Below are positions 20,400 to 31,472 of a stretch of 64,000 nucleotides of DNA, in pieces. Positions within the stretch are counted from its first letter, which is position 1. Each line of letters opens with the position of its first letter. Below the pieces are notes generated by a model. It did not search any database and had not been told where the DNA came from. It saw nothing but the letters and a program-made list of their open reading frames with translations. This DNA comes from Turritopsis dohrnii (lineage: Eukaryota; Cnidaria; Hydrozoa; Anthoathecata; Oceaniidae): the NCBI GenBank assembly GCA_027922465.2, contig BQMF02000067.1, positions 831,001 to 895,000 on the forward strand. The letters are read 5' to 3'. Position numbers and translations under genes: made by a program.

Positions 20400-22940
20400 C
20401 ACACCTACATAAGTTTTGGCGCGTTAATCTTAATACGTCCGATCTCCACGAACGCGGACGCAAACATAATTGTCACTATGCAAAACTTTATACCAATAAA
20501 CATCAATAAACTTGATTATATCTGAATGACATATGTTCTTTATTTTGTTGGTACGAAATGACATTAAGGATTCAGTGATCAATTCAGATAAGACAATGAG
20601 TATGCATGTAAGTCAATGTAAATGTTATGAATTTGATATTACCGTCAATCTTCCTAACAGAATTCCTAAGGACAAAAAGGAAAGCATAGATTCTAATGAT
20701 ACAAAATACATCTATATACATACAAAATCAACATATATAACTGAAAACAGAAAATTGTGCTTTAATTTGAGTAACAATATGTCATTGCCATCTTTTTAAT
20801 TTAGAAACATGCATTACCTGAATTAAATTTCATGAAAAGATTATAAAGATTTATTCAGAAACTTAAAAAACATGAAATATTTAAGTTGCAATACCGTGTC
20901 AAATTATAATAAGTACAATACCAAAGTAGATATCCAACTTTGATGGAGAGCCTTTTGATAAACCGTGATAAACCTTCTCTCAATGAAATTTTTAATTACG
21001 TATACACACCAGGGCATTATAAAAGGATAACTGACACAATACCAAACTTACATTAACTCCTAATAAACTTAATGAACAAAATAACATCAAATTTATATGC
21101 TTTCAGATATTACAGTGATTATGTATGTACTTCCAAATTACTAAAACTTCCCAAACACAAAAAGTAAACAAAGATTAGGATTATGAAAAATATGACCTAA
21201 ACTTACCACAATTAGCAAACATAACTGAAAGCAGAAATTTGAGTTAAAGGATGTCCAGCATTTAGAATTTAAAGACAATCAAGGTATATAAGTTTCAAGG
21301 TATATAAGTTTCAATTTGATATCCTAAATAGTAAGTCCCCATTTGTGGGTTTACCGCGCAACGGTCTGATTTAAATAAGCCATGTGTTGTTTGCAACATG
21401 TATTGATGAAGTTCAAACTACGATAGTTGACAATAATAAACTTGCTACATTAATAAAACAAGAATTGACAATAATGAATAGGCAAAGAAGAGAAGAGCTT
21501 ACCAGCATACACACAAAATAAACTTGACTGATATGAAACAAGACTATGACACAGAGATACTACTAAAACTAATTAAGAAAGTAAATGAACCATGAAACCT
21601 ATTATATAAATCATAATGACTTCACACTTAAACAATGGGACATAACCTGACAATGACAATAGAGTGTTACCTACATATAACACAGAACATGACAAAAGAA
21701 CAAAGTGGACATTAAAAGTTGACAGAAGACAAATCAAATTCTTATTTGTTATAAAACATATAGAACATTCACATTACACCATTCCTATTTCAAAACATTG
21801 ATAACTCAGCCAAGAATTATACAAGTATAGAAGCTAAAATAGCTAGAGAAACATCAAACATAAAATGATGCACAGAGAGGGTGAACAAGACATTCTTGTA
21901 TGTTGTTGGAGCTGAAGAGGAAACTGAGCTGAGCTGTATGTATCCAAAGCTTAAAAAGCACCACAGCCCACACATGAAACAAACGATAGGCTTAAAAGAA
22001 TCCCAGACATTTTCCAAAAAATAAAAGCATTCCTTTTCACACACTGTTTTATAACACATTGAGAACTTGCTTTTAGAAAAGAATGAACGCAGTAGAATCA
22101 TCGTAAGATAATTATAAATTTCTTTTAAATCTGTTCAATATTGATCAATCAACACGAGAGGTTTCTTCCATTACCATTATGCAAGCGGCGTGCAAATGTG
22201 AATTCGAAAAATACCTGGATGATCACATGGCGGAAATTCAAGCCAATAAAATAGCGCTATTAAAGTTAATTAGTACCCTTTCGTAATACTGGTGCTCTAT
22301 GCACAAATGAATTTTGAGACGGCGGCTGTATGAGCCAATGAACTTCGAGATAAAAAAATCGTTAGGTTTGGACAGTAAGATGAAAAAAAGAACTAAGAAA
22401 AACAAAGACAATCGTAAAGGCTTTCTTGCTTACGCAGAAATACAAAAATACAAACTAAGGCCTAAAATCATAATCAGCTTTTGTCAATCGAACATCATGG
22501 AACAAAGAAGCATTCTAATACAACTTTCTGCTTTCAAAAAGCTTGTTCAATGAACAAAGTTCTCTGGTAAAAACAAAGAAGTGCCACAACAAAAGCACTA
22601 AAATTCACGAATCACAAAAGTTTTCCAGCTTAAACAGTTTATATCGTCACAAAGGGTAAGTATTAAAGTATTGATTCCCAAATTTTCATGATGGTAACAC
22701 ATCTGAAACAGAAAATATTTACAGTCAAAGTTTGCCCATTTATAGGAAATGACGCAAGCATCCCATAATGACGCAAGCATCCCATTGACAAAGCTTTGCC
22801 GTGTTGAAACCACAAATTGAAAAAGCTTTTTACATTAGTTGTGTGGAAGACGTTTCAGATATCCACCCTGACTAAATTTCTCACAATTGTTATTCGAAGA
22901 TAGTAAATATTGAGAAATGTGGCACCTCTTTTAACCCTTC
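20400..22940. other. No recognisable gene; short local duplications
   Basis: AT-rich, with only short frames (88 codons at 20533-20799, 79 codons at 22314-22553, and a hydrophobic 94-codon minus frame at 22101-21817), none of which I recognise. Two tiny tandem duplications occur: GGTATATAAGTTTCAA near 21283-21315 and ATGACGCAAGCATCCCA near 22748-22784. Confidence 0.4.
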
Positions 22941-22974
22941 CTTACCTTGTGCATGGACGTATCACATCTCACAA

Positions 22975-23606
22975 TGTGAACACATTCTGACCAAACGTAG
23001 CAGGGAAAGGCGCAATAAAGAGAGAAGCCAGCAAATCGCTTGGAATGTTCCATGCTGGACAAGAAATTTGATTATTGAGTTGCAAAAGCTCAATACTCCA
23101 AACACAATCAAAGTAAATATCTCGACATAGACACTGACAAAAACCCACATTTACATTTATGCATTTGGAAACTTTGTCACGATACATTTTCCAATCCCTT
23201 CAAAATTAACAGTTGCGAACATACATTCTGCTTGAAATGCTTATGTCCAAAAATTGAGGGGCGAAAAAAAGATGATGTCTAATGCCCTACATACGATAAA
23301 AATATTGATAAGATCACCTCAAACGAGACAGTCCTTGAATTAATAAAATGTATCAACATCAATTGTTCTTGTGGTAGTGGCTTATCGTTTAAGCAGGACA
23401 AATTATCACAACATGAGTCGTGTTGTCAAGGTCCTCCTCCTCCTACTGCCGCTGTTACTCTTAACTACACAATAAGTGATGTCTTTAAAATTGACGAAAA
23501 TACAGACATTCCCCGACCTATTGAAGACGCAGCACTACACGTCATTAAATATAAAATGGTAAAGGAACAATCGACTGTTGTTTCATTCAAGTCAGGGGGT
23601 GCTAGG
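22975..23606 (+). pseudogene. Exon with RAG1-N-like RING region (N-RAG family), degraded
   Basis: In one frame from about 23100 the sequence reads LCHDTFSNPF, then NSCEHTFCLKCLCPK, then, after one in-frame stop (TAA at about 23279), CPTYDK and SNETVLELIKCININC. A Cys/His cluster ending in HESCC, a proline run, and DVFKIDENTDIPRPIE follow, with a GT donor at 23607. The C-x-H-x2-C-x2-C core and the following zinc cluster resemble the RING/zinc-finger part of RAG1. Similar N-RAG proteins of mobile elements are known in molluscs and, from memory, cnidarians. Upstream, in another frame, CSHCEHILTKRSRERRNKE with AWNVP resembles the preceding basic region. Stop and frameshift suggest a pseudogene. 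No catalytic core is seen nearby. Confidence 0.5.
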
Positions 23607-24299
23607 GTAAGAAGATTTAGATATTTCTTATATTTAAATTAACAGCAAATGTTTATATCAGAGGCATATACAGAACATATAGTCGAACATAGACAAGCAG
23701 TTATTTAAGAAAGAAAAACTTGTAACGCTGATAATAAAAGATTGCACTCCTCCCTTGATGTTTGTTCGGTATTCCCTCATGTATATCTACTGAATAAAAT
23801 ATTGCATTATATCATATTATAGCCATTTTACATCACAGCAACCCCAAGAGCCTACAAGCAAAGTTCTGAAGTTTCAAAAAAGACTTTAAAAACAGGTGCA
23901 AAATATTAAAGAGCAGTTTGCAAACTTTAGTGGGAGATGATGGTGACTCTCAAATTAAACAATTTGGAAAACCAAGTGAAAACTATTCTGTGTTGATCAT
24001 GTGGTTACAGATAAATGAGAGCCAATCAGTCAGTAACTTCGTTCCTTTGATACTTTGATATTTGCTTGATGCAAGCTTTAGTTCTACTTAAAACAGTTTG
24101 TTATATTTGAGAATGCAGTTGTCTTTTGAAATCTGCATGTAAGAGAGAAATGGAAGATGTACTGATAGGGCTTATCATGTTACAATTATTGGCTCTTCAT
24201 TAAATAGTTGAAGCAGTAGTTGTTGGATGAAATTTCATCTTTTGTTAGACACAAAATTTTATTACAACATAAATCACAAATAAAATCAGGAGCATCGAT
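23607..24299. other. No recognisable gene
   Basis: Follows the splice donor of the RING-containing exon. I found no next exon that I could support. AT-rich, no long frame. Confidence 0.35.
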
Positions 24300-24915
24300 G
24301 CTCGAAACACTTTCATTCCCATACACAACATGTAAGATGAAAAACTCTGTCGCATTTGTCACAGGCTAACCCAATTTTTCGTCTCGTTTGGCAAGGTATA
24401 TTTTGCATTTACGGCAAAACCAGGTTTTCTCTCAAAAGAAAGACATCTTTTCCTTATTACGTGACTGAATTGGTTTACTGGGCGTTATTATTGACCCACG
24501 CAGCATAAGATAGGCATTCTTTGATTGATGTTACGCCAACTTCATCATCACCTTCAGTCTCTTAAAAATCACAAAAGTTATAAAGTTTTGAAACCAATCA
24601 GATTTGTATGGCTGTATTTAAAACAAACAAATAAAGAAATATAAGAGAAAATGCAAGACTGCAAAATGTTATGCCTGAATTAGTAAACTTAATAAATCAC
24701 TTATGCTTCGGATTCGCTTCAAAACTTGGTCCCTGTCGCCTTGGAACCAGAAATTAAAAAGCATCATTGACAGAAGATTTTAAAGGAACCTTTGAAATTC
24801 TGTCTTGCCTATACAGTCCACTGGATGTAGCTGCCTCCACTCTCTTAAAACTTTCACCCACTTGCACTTCGTTCCTCTGAAGACTGCCACATGCAACGGC
24901 TTAATTAAATTTACA
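24300..24915 (-). pseudogene. Pogo-like DDE_1 transposase, C-terminal fragment
   Basis: On the minus strand, near 24905-24770, the translation KPLHVAVFRGTKCKWVKVL followed by EWRQLHP, an IGKTEFQRFL segment and NLLSMM resembles the QPLDV...LK-x-x-WRKVL block around the last catalytic acidic residue of pogo/Tigger-type transposases. The usual D of QPLDV is H here. Further down, in other frames, a CDKCDRVFHLTC (PHD-like) motif appears near 24340-24400. Stops and frame shifts are frequent. Confidence 0.4.
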
Positions 24916-25360
24916 ACATTCAACATAAATCACAAATTTAAATTCAAAGTACAAGTAGAAAGAATTTAAGTGGTTTTCTCCACCTCTATAAATACTTACC
25001 TCAAAAAACCAATTTACAAAGGTTTCCTAATCCTACCATCCTTTTTTTGTGGCAGCATAACGGCATTTTTGGTTCCACCTTTCTGCTAATTTTCATACAG
25101 ATTTTTAGTTTTATAAACAATCATTGGTGGCATGTAACTTCCAGGGGCATTACCACAAAATATGACAATAATTATTGATAAGAATTTAGAAATACTTAGT
25201 TTATGCTTGCACAAATTACTAATTTTGGAAGATAAAAATCCAAAGTATGATGTTGTGGCTTATTATAAGTGTATCGTAAACATTTGGTGTGGCCACTGTT
25301 GAATTGTTGTTGTTTGGCAACATTGTACCTCATGAACAGTCTGTATGTTTTGTTGTTTTT

Positions 25361-25467
25361 TTAGGTGGAGTACAAGTTCCATTGACTTACGTTCTCGTAG
25401 TGTACTCTGTTACCATGAATTGTTCCTAAAGGAAACTTTGCGAACAATTCATGAACCAAAAGTCAGG
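25361..25467 (+). other. Candidate orphan exon
   Basis: An open segment preceded by a T-rich tract and TTTTTTAG (to 25364) and followed by GTATGC. It could encode WSTSSIDLRSRSVLCYHELF and then a KETLRTIHEPKVR segment. I do not recognise the product. It may be an exon of a gene interrupted by the transposon that starts at 25501. Confidence 0.25.
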
Positions 25468-25500
25468 GTATGCTCCATATTATCTCTCCATGATTCCATG

Positions 25501-25660
25501 ACTGCCAGTAAATGTCGCAAACGCCAGAAAATGTCGCAAAATTGCCAGTAAGTGTCGCAATTCAACAGTAAGTGTCGCAACTAGATTTTTCAGTATCTTT
25601 AATTTTTTTTACAGTAAATGTCGTAACTTTATTCAAAATCAACAGCAAATGTCGCATAAA
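25501..25660 (+). repeat. Left terminal repeat array of the integrase transposon
   Basis: Five words of the form CAG(T/A/C)AA(A/G)TGTCG(C/T) in tandem, each separated by about 10-55 bases. The reverse-complement array occurs at 28690-28817 with the same word order. Repeated sub-terminal words may be transposase binding sites. Confidence 0.7.
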
Positions 25661-25735
25661 ATACACAAAGTCATTTTTGATCATTTAATGAGCAGGTACG
25701 AATAGAAAAGGCTTACTTTGAGAATTATGAAGTAA

Positions 25736-26264
25736 TCTTATCCATAATAGCGAGTGAGCATCCCACTTTTATTTTGGAGAGTCTAAATTTATGGTCAAGT
25801 TCTTCTTAGTTGCGCGTAAAACCACGCAGAGGCACAACTTGGATTCGCCACATAATTTCACACAAAATATAAAAAACACATGGCGTGAAGTCAGTTATTT
25901 TTTGCTATCACGGGGCAATCATTGCATTACATCCCCAATCGAACGTGACGTTTTTCGGGAAATATCTCGAGAACCAATAGGGATAACTGACATTTTTAGG
26001 GGTCCGCAATAAGGGTGATGGGGTGACGCAACAATTGGGCCTAAATTTGTTTTGGTACTGTGGCTATCGAGGATATCTCTTTAACGTTTGGTCATAACGA
26101 AACGATCCCATACATTTTTTTTTATCAGTTTTTCGAGCTCTACAACATGGGTACACTTTTAAGTCGCGAATCCGTAATTAAAGTTTTCGTCACGGCGGAA
26201 ATGTGGTATTTGACACATCGTATTCAAAGTTAAACTTGGTAAAAAATTTTACCCGGGTTACTAG
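25736..26264 (+). mobile_element. Non-autonomous Helitron (529 bp)
   Basis: Starts TCTTATCCATAATAGCGAG after an A (25735). It ends with the palindrome GGTAAAAAATTTTACC plus CGGGTTACTAG (to 26264), followed by T. The 3' hairpin, CTAG end and A|T insertion are the Helitron signature. It contains the sub-terminal core TCAGTTTTTCGAGCTCTACA shared by most Helitrons of this window. It is nested inside the left end of the integrase transposon. Confidence 0.8.
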
Positions 26265-26299
26265 TTATTAGTATATTAACGAAAAAAAAGGTAAAAGCA

Positions 26300-26686
26300 A
26301 TGTTCTACTCAACCATGTTAAAAGTTATTGTTGTTTTGTTTTTTTACTCGTGGATGTCTGTGACATGTTGTGATAGGACCATAAGCGCCCTGTCCGACGA
26401 GGAATACGACATTTTAATCCGACTAGTCAGTGGTGAATTAAAAACGCCAGTATATGAGCGGTCATTAATTGAAAAAGCTGCTATACGAAAGTACCAACGG
26501 ATCAGGCAGAAAGGCAGAGATATATCAATTGGCGCTGGCGGCAAAACAATTTATGTTGATGGGAAGCAAGTTATTAGAAAAGGCCAGAAAGCAGCCATTA
26601 TCAATGCCGTCCACAAAAAATGTCAAGAACTACGTGGGCGACAAACAACGCAATGCATGAAATCAAACTTCGCTGGATGTTCATAG
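26300..26686 (+). pseudogene. Integrase transposon, N-terminal coding remnant
   Basis: A 128-codon frame. After a hydrophobic 24-residue start of doubtful meaning it gives LSDEEYDILIRLVSGEL and then a Lys/Arg-rich segment with RKYQRIRQKG and YVDGKQVIRKGQK. From memory this is the region that precedes the zinc-binding domain in a family of cnidarian integrase-like transposases. The frame ends at 26686. The zinc domain and the segment with the first catalytic aspartate expected next are missing, so this copy is internally deleted. Confidence 0.55.
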
Positions 26687-26754
26687 AAAGACGTAAAATT
26701 TGCAAGTTATTGCAGCAATTCATACAAGGTAAATTTGTTATATTTGTATGCAAT

Positions 26755-27428
26755 CACAAATTTATTGAGAGCATGGACCACCGAAGATCCTGCAGTGTGA
26801 CAACGGAGGTGAATTTAAGGGAGACACCCTATCCATGTGCGAGGATGTTGGTGTGAAAGTAATAAAAAGTTGTGCATATCCTCCACAAAGTCAAGGTAAA
26901 GTGGAAAGAAGTCATCGATCCTTGAGAGAAAAAATGAACTACGATTTGCTACAAGAGGATGGAGTAAACTGGGTTAAACGTCTACCTTTTTTATGAATCC
27001 ATAAGGAATGACGATGTCAAGAAGGAACTCTGTGGTAAAAGTCCATTTGAAATTTATTTTGTGAGAAAGTCGAACTATGTGTTGCAACCAAATGCTGATA
27101 GCGACTCTGGAAGTGAAGGAGAAGATTCCATAAAGGGTCCAAAAATTTGGCCATCCCTGAGCAGTCAGGATATTTTAGACCTAGAACAAAGATGAAAATG
27201 TTTGAGAAAGGCAGCTTTAGATGTGCCAAAACAATGATCAACAGAGCTTTAAAAAGAGCACCTATACCAGTTTACAACATTAACGAGAAAGTTCTTGTTA
27301 AATATCCGACTAGTGAGAATAAGAAAACTAAAACGACTTCACGAAAACGTAGATTTGCTGTACCAGGAAAAGTTACTGGCAGAAATCTTCTCTTATCACA
27401 GTACAAGGAAGAAACATACGGATATTGA
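26755..27428 (+). pseudogene. Integrase transposon, rve catalytic core and C-terminus
   Basis: Across two frames the sequence shows HGPPKILQCDNGGEFKG (second catalytic Asp), then AYPPQSQGKVERSHRSLR (catalytic Glu, 34 residues after the Asp) and NYDLLQEDGVNWVKRLP. After a gap with stops come NINEKVLVKYPTSENKKTK and RRFAVPGKVTGRNLLLSQY, an SH3-like C-terminal segment. The first catalytic Asp is not present. Role in life: DDE strand transfer for a DNA transposon. It is dead in this copy. Confidence 0.65.
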
Positions 27429-27448
27429 CGCTTATATGAAAGCTGTAG

Positions 27449-28081
27449 ATGGTTCAAAGCGAAAAACTATTTGCGGAATTCAGCACGGAAGAGAGAATGA
27501 AAGATTTATTTTCGCGTGCAGGGTATGTTTTACGCTTCAACCCTACCCCAAATGGAAGCTGCCAGTTTAGTGCAATTGCAGATCAAATGAGACGACATAT
27601 GATCACTGATGTTGTGACAACAAGCAGTTAATTACATGACAGAGTTGCGACTTTCACCATTCAATGACCATGATGATTTCTCATCTGCATTACATAACTT
27701 TGAGGAATATTTACGAAAGATGACATTAGAATTCACATACGGAGATCACTTAACTTTACAAGCAATATCTGAAGTGAACATTATGTCAGTATTGATGATG
27801 TAGATCTCCAGATTGAACAAACATCCACTGAAGCTTCTAAATTCACTGATGTAGATTCCATCACTACAAGTGCTGCTGAAAGTTTCGAAAATTCTTGTGT
27901 GGATAATGATGATGAAGTTTCCCTTGAAGGTGACCATGAACAATATGAGAGTGAAGATGCTGTAAACTTAGAAAGTCACCATCTGTCGAAAGTGTCAGGA
28001 AATACTAACAACAAAACGTTTGAAGTAAAGAAAGACAATGTTGTCATGGTCAACAACGATGTCACATTTGGAAATGCATGA
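27449..28081 (+). pseudogene. OTU-like protease remnant downstream of integrase
   Basis: RFNPTPNGSCQFSAIADQ (about 27530-27590) is a typical OTU Cys-box, with D/N-G-x-C-Q-F. Further on, FEEYLRKM and TYGDHLTLQAISEV (about 27695-27770) match the W/Y-G-D-x-x-T-L part. Stops and frame changes lie between them. An acidic tail (27800-28081) follows. OTU domains accompany several eukaryotic integrase-bearing transposons. Assignment by motif only. Confidence 0.5.
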
Positions 28082-28689
28082 CGACGAAATAACCAAAGAA
28101 AAAAGCGTTGTGTTGCTGCGTCAGATTTATTTACAAAATGTGATTAATTAGTTACCTGGTAACCTATTCATTAGCGCAAAGAAAATTGTTGATGCAAGCG
28201 GTGGTAGGTGTAGCGGAATCGCCAGAGAACTATGGGAATGTTTATTGAGGGATGGGAACAGGTCAAGGAAATGCAAATCAGGAAGACTAGTGCACTGGGA
28301 CCAAGTGAGCTTACAATTGAAACAGCTTTCCTTGGGTTGGTTTGTAATCTCATCTATCATATGACCATAACAACTACCCCAGTGACTTGTATACTTGACA
28401 GAATATCTCCCTGCAACTGTTTTTTATGATAGACAGTTATGTTTTGGCAACAAAATCTTTCGTACTAAGACGTTTTTATAAAGTTGGTTCATTTTTCTGT
28501 TTTTTATATTGTTATGTTTTGAAGTAGTGAATAGTGATTTATTACATTGCGATCATCAGGCGCATTTTTATACTTTTGTATGTTTTTCTTTAAAAAGAAA
28601 ATATATATATATATATATACTCATTGTTGCCTCACAGCAGTGTTTGAACACAAAATGGAAACGATATTGGTTAGAAATTGAAATTAAAA

Positions 28690-28817
28690 AGTTGCGACAT
28701 TTACTGCTGATTTTTAATTTCTTTGTTTCATTTACTGTTGCGACACTTACTGTTGAATTGTGACACTTACTGGCAATTTTGTGACATTTACTGGCGTTTG
28801 CAACATTTACTGGCAGT
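28690..28817 (-). repeat. Right terminal repeat array of the integrase transposon
   Basis: Reverse complement of the left array, with words such as GCGACATTTACTG, CACTTACTGGCAATTTTG and CATTTACTGGCAGT. It ends 61 bp before the ATG of the small-exon gene. Confidence 0.7.
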
Positions 28818-29648
28818 ACAATTGTAACTTTTGTTTTTTCTTCATATAGTGATATAAATAATAACTTGAATTTATAATATGGGCGAATTAATGGATGTGT
28901 GTCGAGGTAACACAGTTTTTTTAACTGTCTGGGAAACGCATTAAGATACTAGCAGTAAATTAATTTCATTTCAGTGTTAGAAGACACAGTGATTAGTAAA
29001 GGTAAATGGTTTTATTTAAATATAATCTTCTTTCATTTATATTATTTTGTCTATAATGATTCCTTTTCTTTTAAAATAATTAGAATATTGAAAACAAATT
29101 AATTTCATTTCAGAGTTAGAAGAATTGATAGGGGAAAAAAGTAAAAATTCTTTTTATATAATTTTTTTGTTTATTGATAATGTTGTAAGCATTTTTAGTC
29201 ATCTGCCAAACCCAGTTATTTGGATTTCAATGAATAACATTTTCTTATGAATGCTTCTTTTGAAAGAACATTCATTTAATCATTTTACCAATAAGTTCTT
29301 TTTCGTTTATACTGTTTTTTCTAGAAAATACAGAATGGAGTAAGGATTGCTATTGAAGTAACTCTGCTTTCTCTTAGTTTTCAGTGTATGAAGTGTTTAT
29401 GAGAACTACTTTATAAAACTTTTTTTATTTAGATTCTTCTACAGTAACGATAGTTACTTCTGATAGTAAAGGTCAATACACATTAATGTCTCCTTTCCAT
29501 ATGTTATAACTTTTATAACTTATATAGTACTTTGTCAATGATGTATTTCCACTTTCTGTATGCTGCCATTATAACATCTTTCTTTCCTTCATTAGATGTA
29601 GAAAATGTAGAAAATTTCAGAAAGAGTAAGGATTATAATTGAAATTAT

Positions 29649-30675
29649 CAGGGTTGACACAGCATTTTTTTAAAAAAAATTCCCTGACTTTTCTGTGAAA
29701 AGTACTATTTTTCCCTGACTTTAGGCTTTGCAAACCCATACTTTTTCCCTGACCACCAGTGAAAAAGTATAGTTTTTCCCTGACTAATGCCATATTACTG
29801 TTCGAAAAATATAACAATTTACAATTCGATCCATTTTCTTTCTTGTGATATAAACAAAAAAGATAAACTTTAGATGTCAAAATAATACATAACACAATGT
29901 ATATCATTATAGCCAGGTAGGTATTGAACATTGGTAATTATCAATAAGTGTTAAAGTATAAAACTTCCGCAACAAAACTTTAAACATAATGCTTTCCTGT
30001 CAGTTCAAACATAACCATATGATTTTCAGACTATTTTTGATGTTTGTGAAGACCTTATTCAAACAAAAAGAGAAAATCAAAATTTCTATAAACATAACAA
30101 TATGAAACACTTTCCTTACAGAGAATACCGAAACATTTTTCCAATAGAGAATATCAAACAGCACCCATAAACATAAGAATATCAAGCAATTTCCTAAACA
30201 TAAAAAAATCAAACAATTTCCTTACAGAGAATAAAAACATTTTACAGAAATCATTCAAAATCATTGTACTTTTCTTTTCTTTTGTTCAATAACTTCTATT
30301 GACTTTTCCATTTCAGCTATTTCTAAAGGTTTTTCTTCGCATTTTCTTTTAATGCCATTTCCTCTGATAACTAACGCCATCCAAAAACCAAACACCAAAC
30401 TACCACCAGCACACCATTCCCAGGTTGGTCAGGTATCAAAAACTATTCTTATATATGAAGCAATAGAGAAATACTACCAAGTCATTTAGGTATAAATCAG
30501 ATAATATTTACAGTTTTCAGACAATCTTGAAATAAATCAAGTGAAAAAAATTATTGACTTTTAAAAATTTTCTCCCTGACCAAATTTCAAAAACGTTCCC
30601 TGACTTTCCCTGACTTTCCCTGACCAGTGAAAAAAGCCTTTTTCTCCCTGACTTTCCCTGACTGTGTCAACCCTG
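29649..30675. mobile_element. Non-autonomous TIR transposon (1027 bp) with 6-bp target duplication
   Basis: Perfect 14-bp terminal inverted repeats, CAGGGTTGACACAG on the left and CTGTGTCAACCCTG on the right, flanked by AATTAT on both sides (29643-29648 and 30676-30681). Both ends contain several TTCCCTGACTTT-like words, all in the same orientation. CAGGG termini fit hAT. A 6-bp duplication differs from the usual 8 bp and recalls the hAT6 group. No transposase remnant seen inside. It lies in an intron of the small-exon gene; without it that intron would be 95 bp. Confidence 0.85.
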
Positions 30676-31472
30676 AATTATTTCCTATATCATTTTTTAT
30701 CAAAATCTACTACTTCTATTTTATGAACACTAATTTGTCTGCTGCCATTATAGCATCTTCTGTACCTCTATTTGATGTAGATACCAGTGAAGAACTTAAA
30801 AAGAGTAAGGATTCTTATTTTCGTTACATTTTTAGGATCTATACACATAGTTCCTTTCAAGTGTATGAAATTTTTGTATGACAGCCACTTTTCAATTTTT
30901 TTATTATTATTTAGATGAATCTTTACCAACAGCTGATAGTAAGAGTTGATACATATTAATGTTGCATTGTTAGTGTCACATGTTATAACTTTTACAATTA
31001 CTTTATTGCATTTCATTTAGTTTCATCATCATCATCGTCGACAGTAGCTGGAAGTAAGCAATTTTTTGATTTAATGAAAGAGTTGTGAAGTAAATTCATA
31101 ATATTCTTATTTTTAATGTATTTCCACATTTAACATTTTCGTTTTCTTTGTCAGATTCTACAGCTAATAATGGTAGTGGTAAGGATTTCAATCAGAATTC
31201 ATTTCAATTCCTTTTAAAATGCATTATTTGTAACCTCTAATAATTTTAAGCTAAACAAGACATTTGGCTGAAATATGTGTCATAATTTGTTGTTTTTTTT
31301 ATAGACCCTCAAGCCACAGAACGTATGTTTCTCATTGTAGGTACTATTGACTTTTACATGTACTTTTTCACTAACAGAAATTATTTCAATTATTTATTGT
31401 AGATAAATACAACGATGGGTTGAAAATGAAGATGTTGCTAGACGTGCAAGATTTGTATGGGATAAAATTCTT

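Larger units (their letters stand above)
25501..28817 (+). mobile_element. Integrase/OTU DNA transposon (Ginger-like) with inverted ends
   Basis: Both ends carry several copies of a TGCCAGTAAATGTCGC-type word in inverted orientation: 25501-25660 on the left and, reversed, 28690-28817 on the right. ACTGCCAGTAAATGT opens both ends. Between them lie integrase-like and OTU-like coding remnants on the plus strand and a nested Helitron (25736-26264). The rve-type integrase without RT or LTRs points to a Ginger-like cut-and-paste element; this is inference. I could not find a convincing target duplication, so the exact ends are approximate. Confidence 0.65.

Noticed and set aside
21817..22101. 94-codon hydrophobic frame as a membrane protein
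   Set aside because: No homolog, splice context or conservation evidence. Similar frames arise often in AT-rich DNA.
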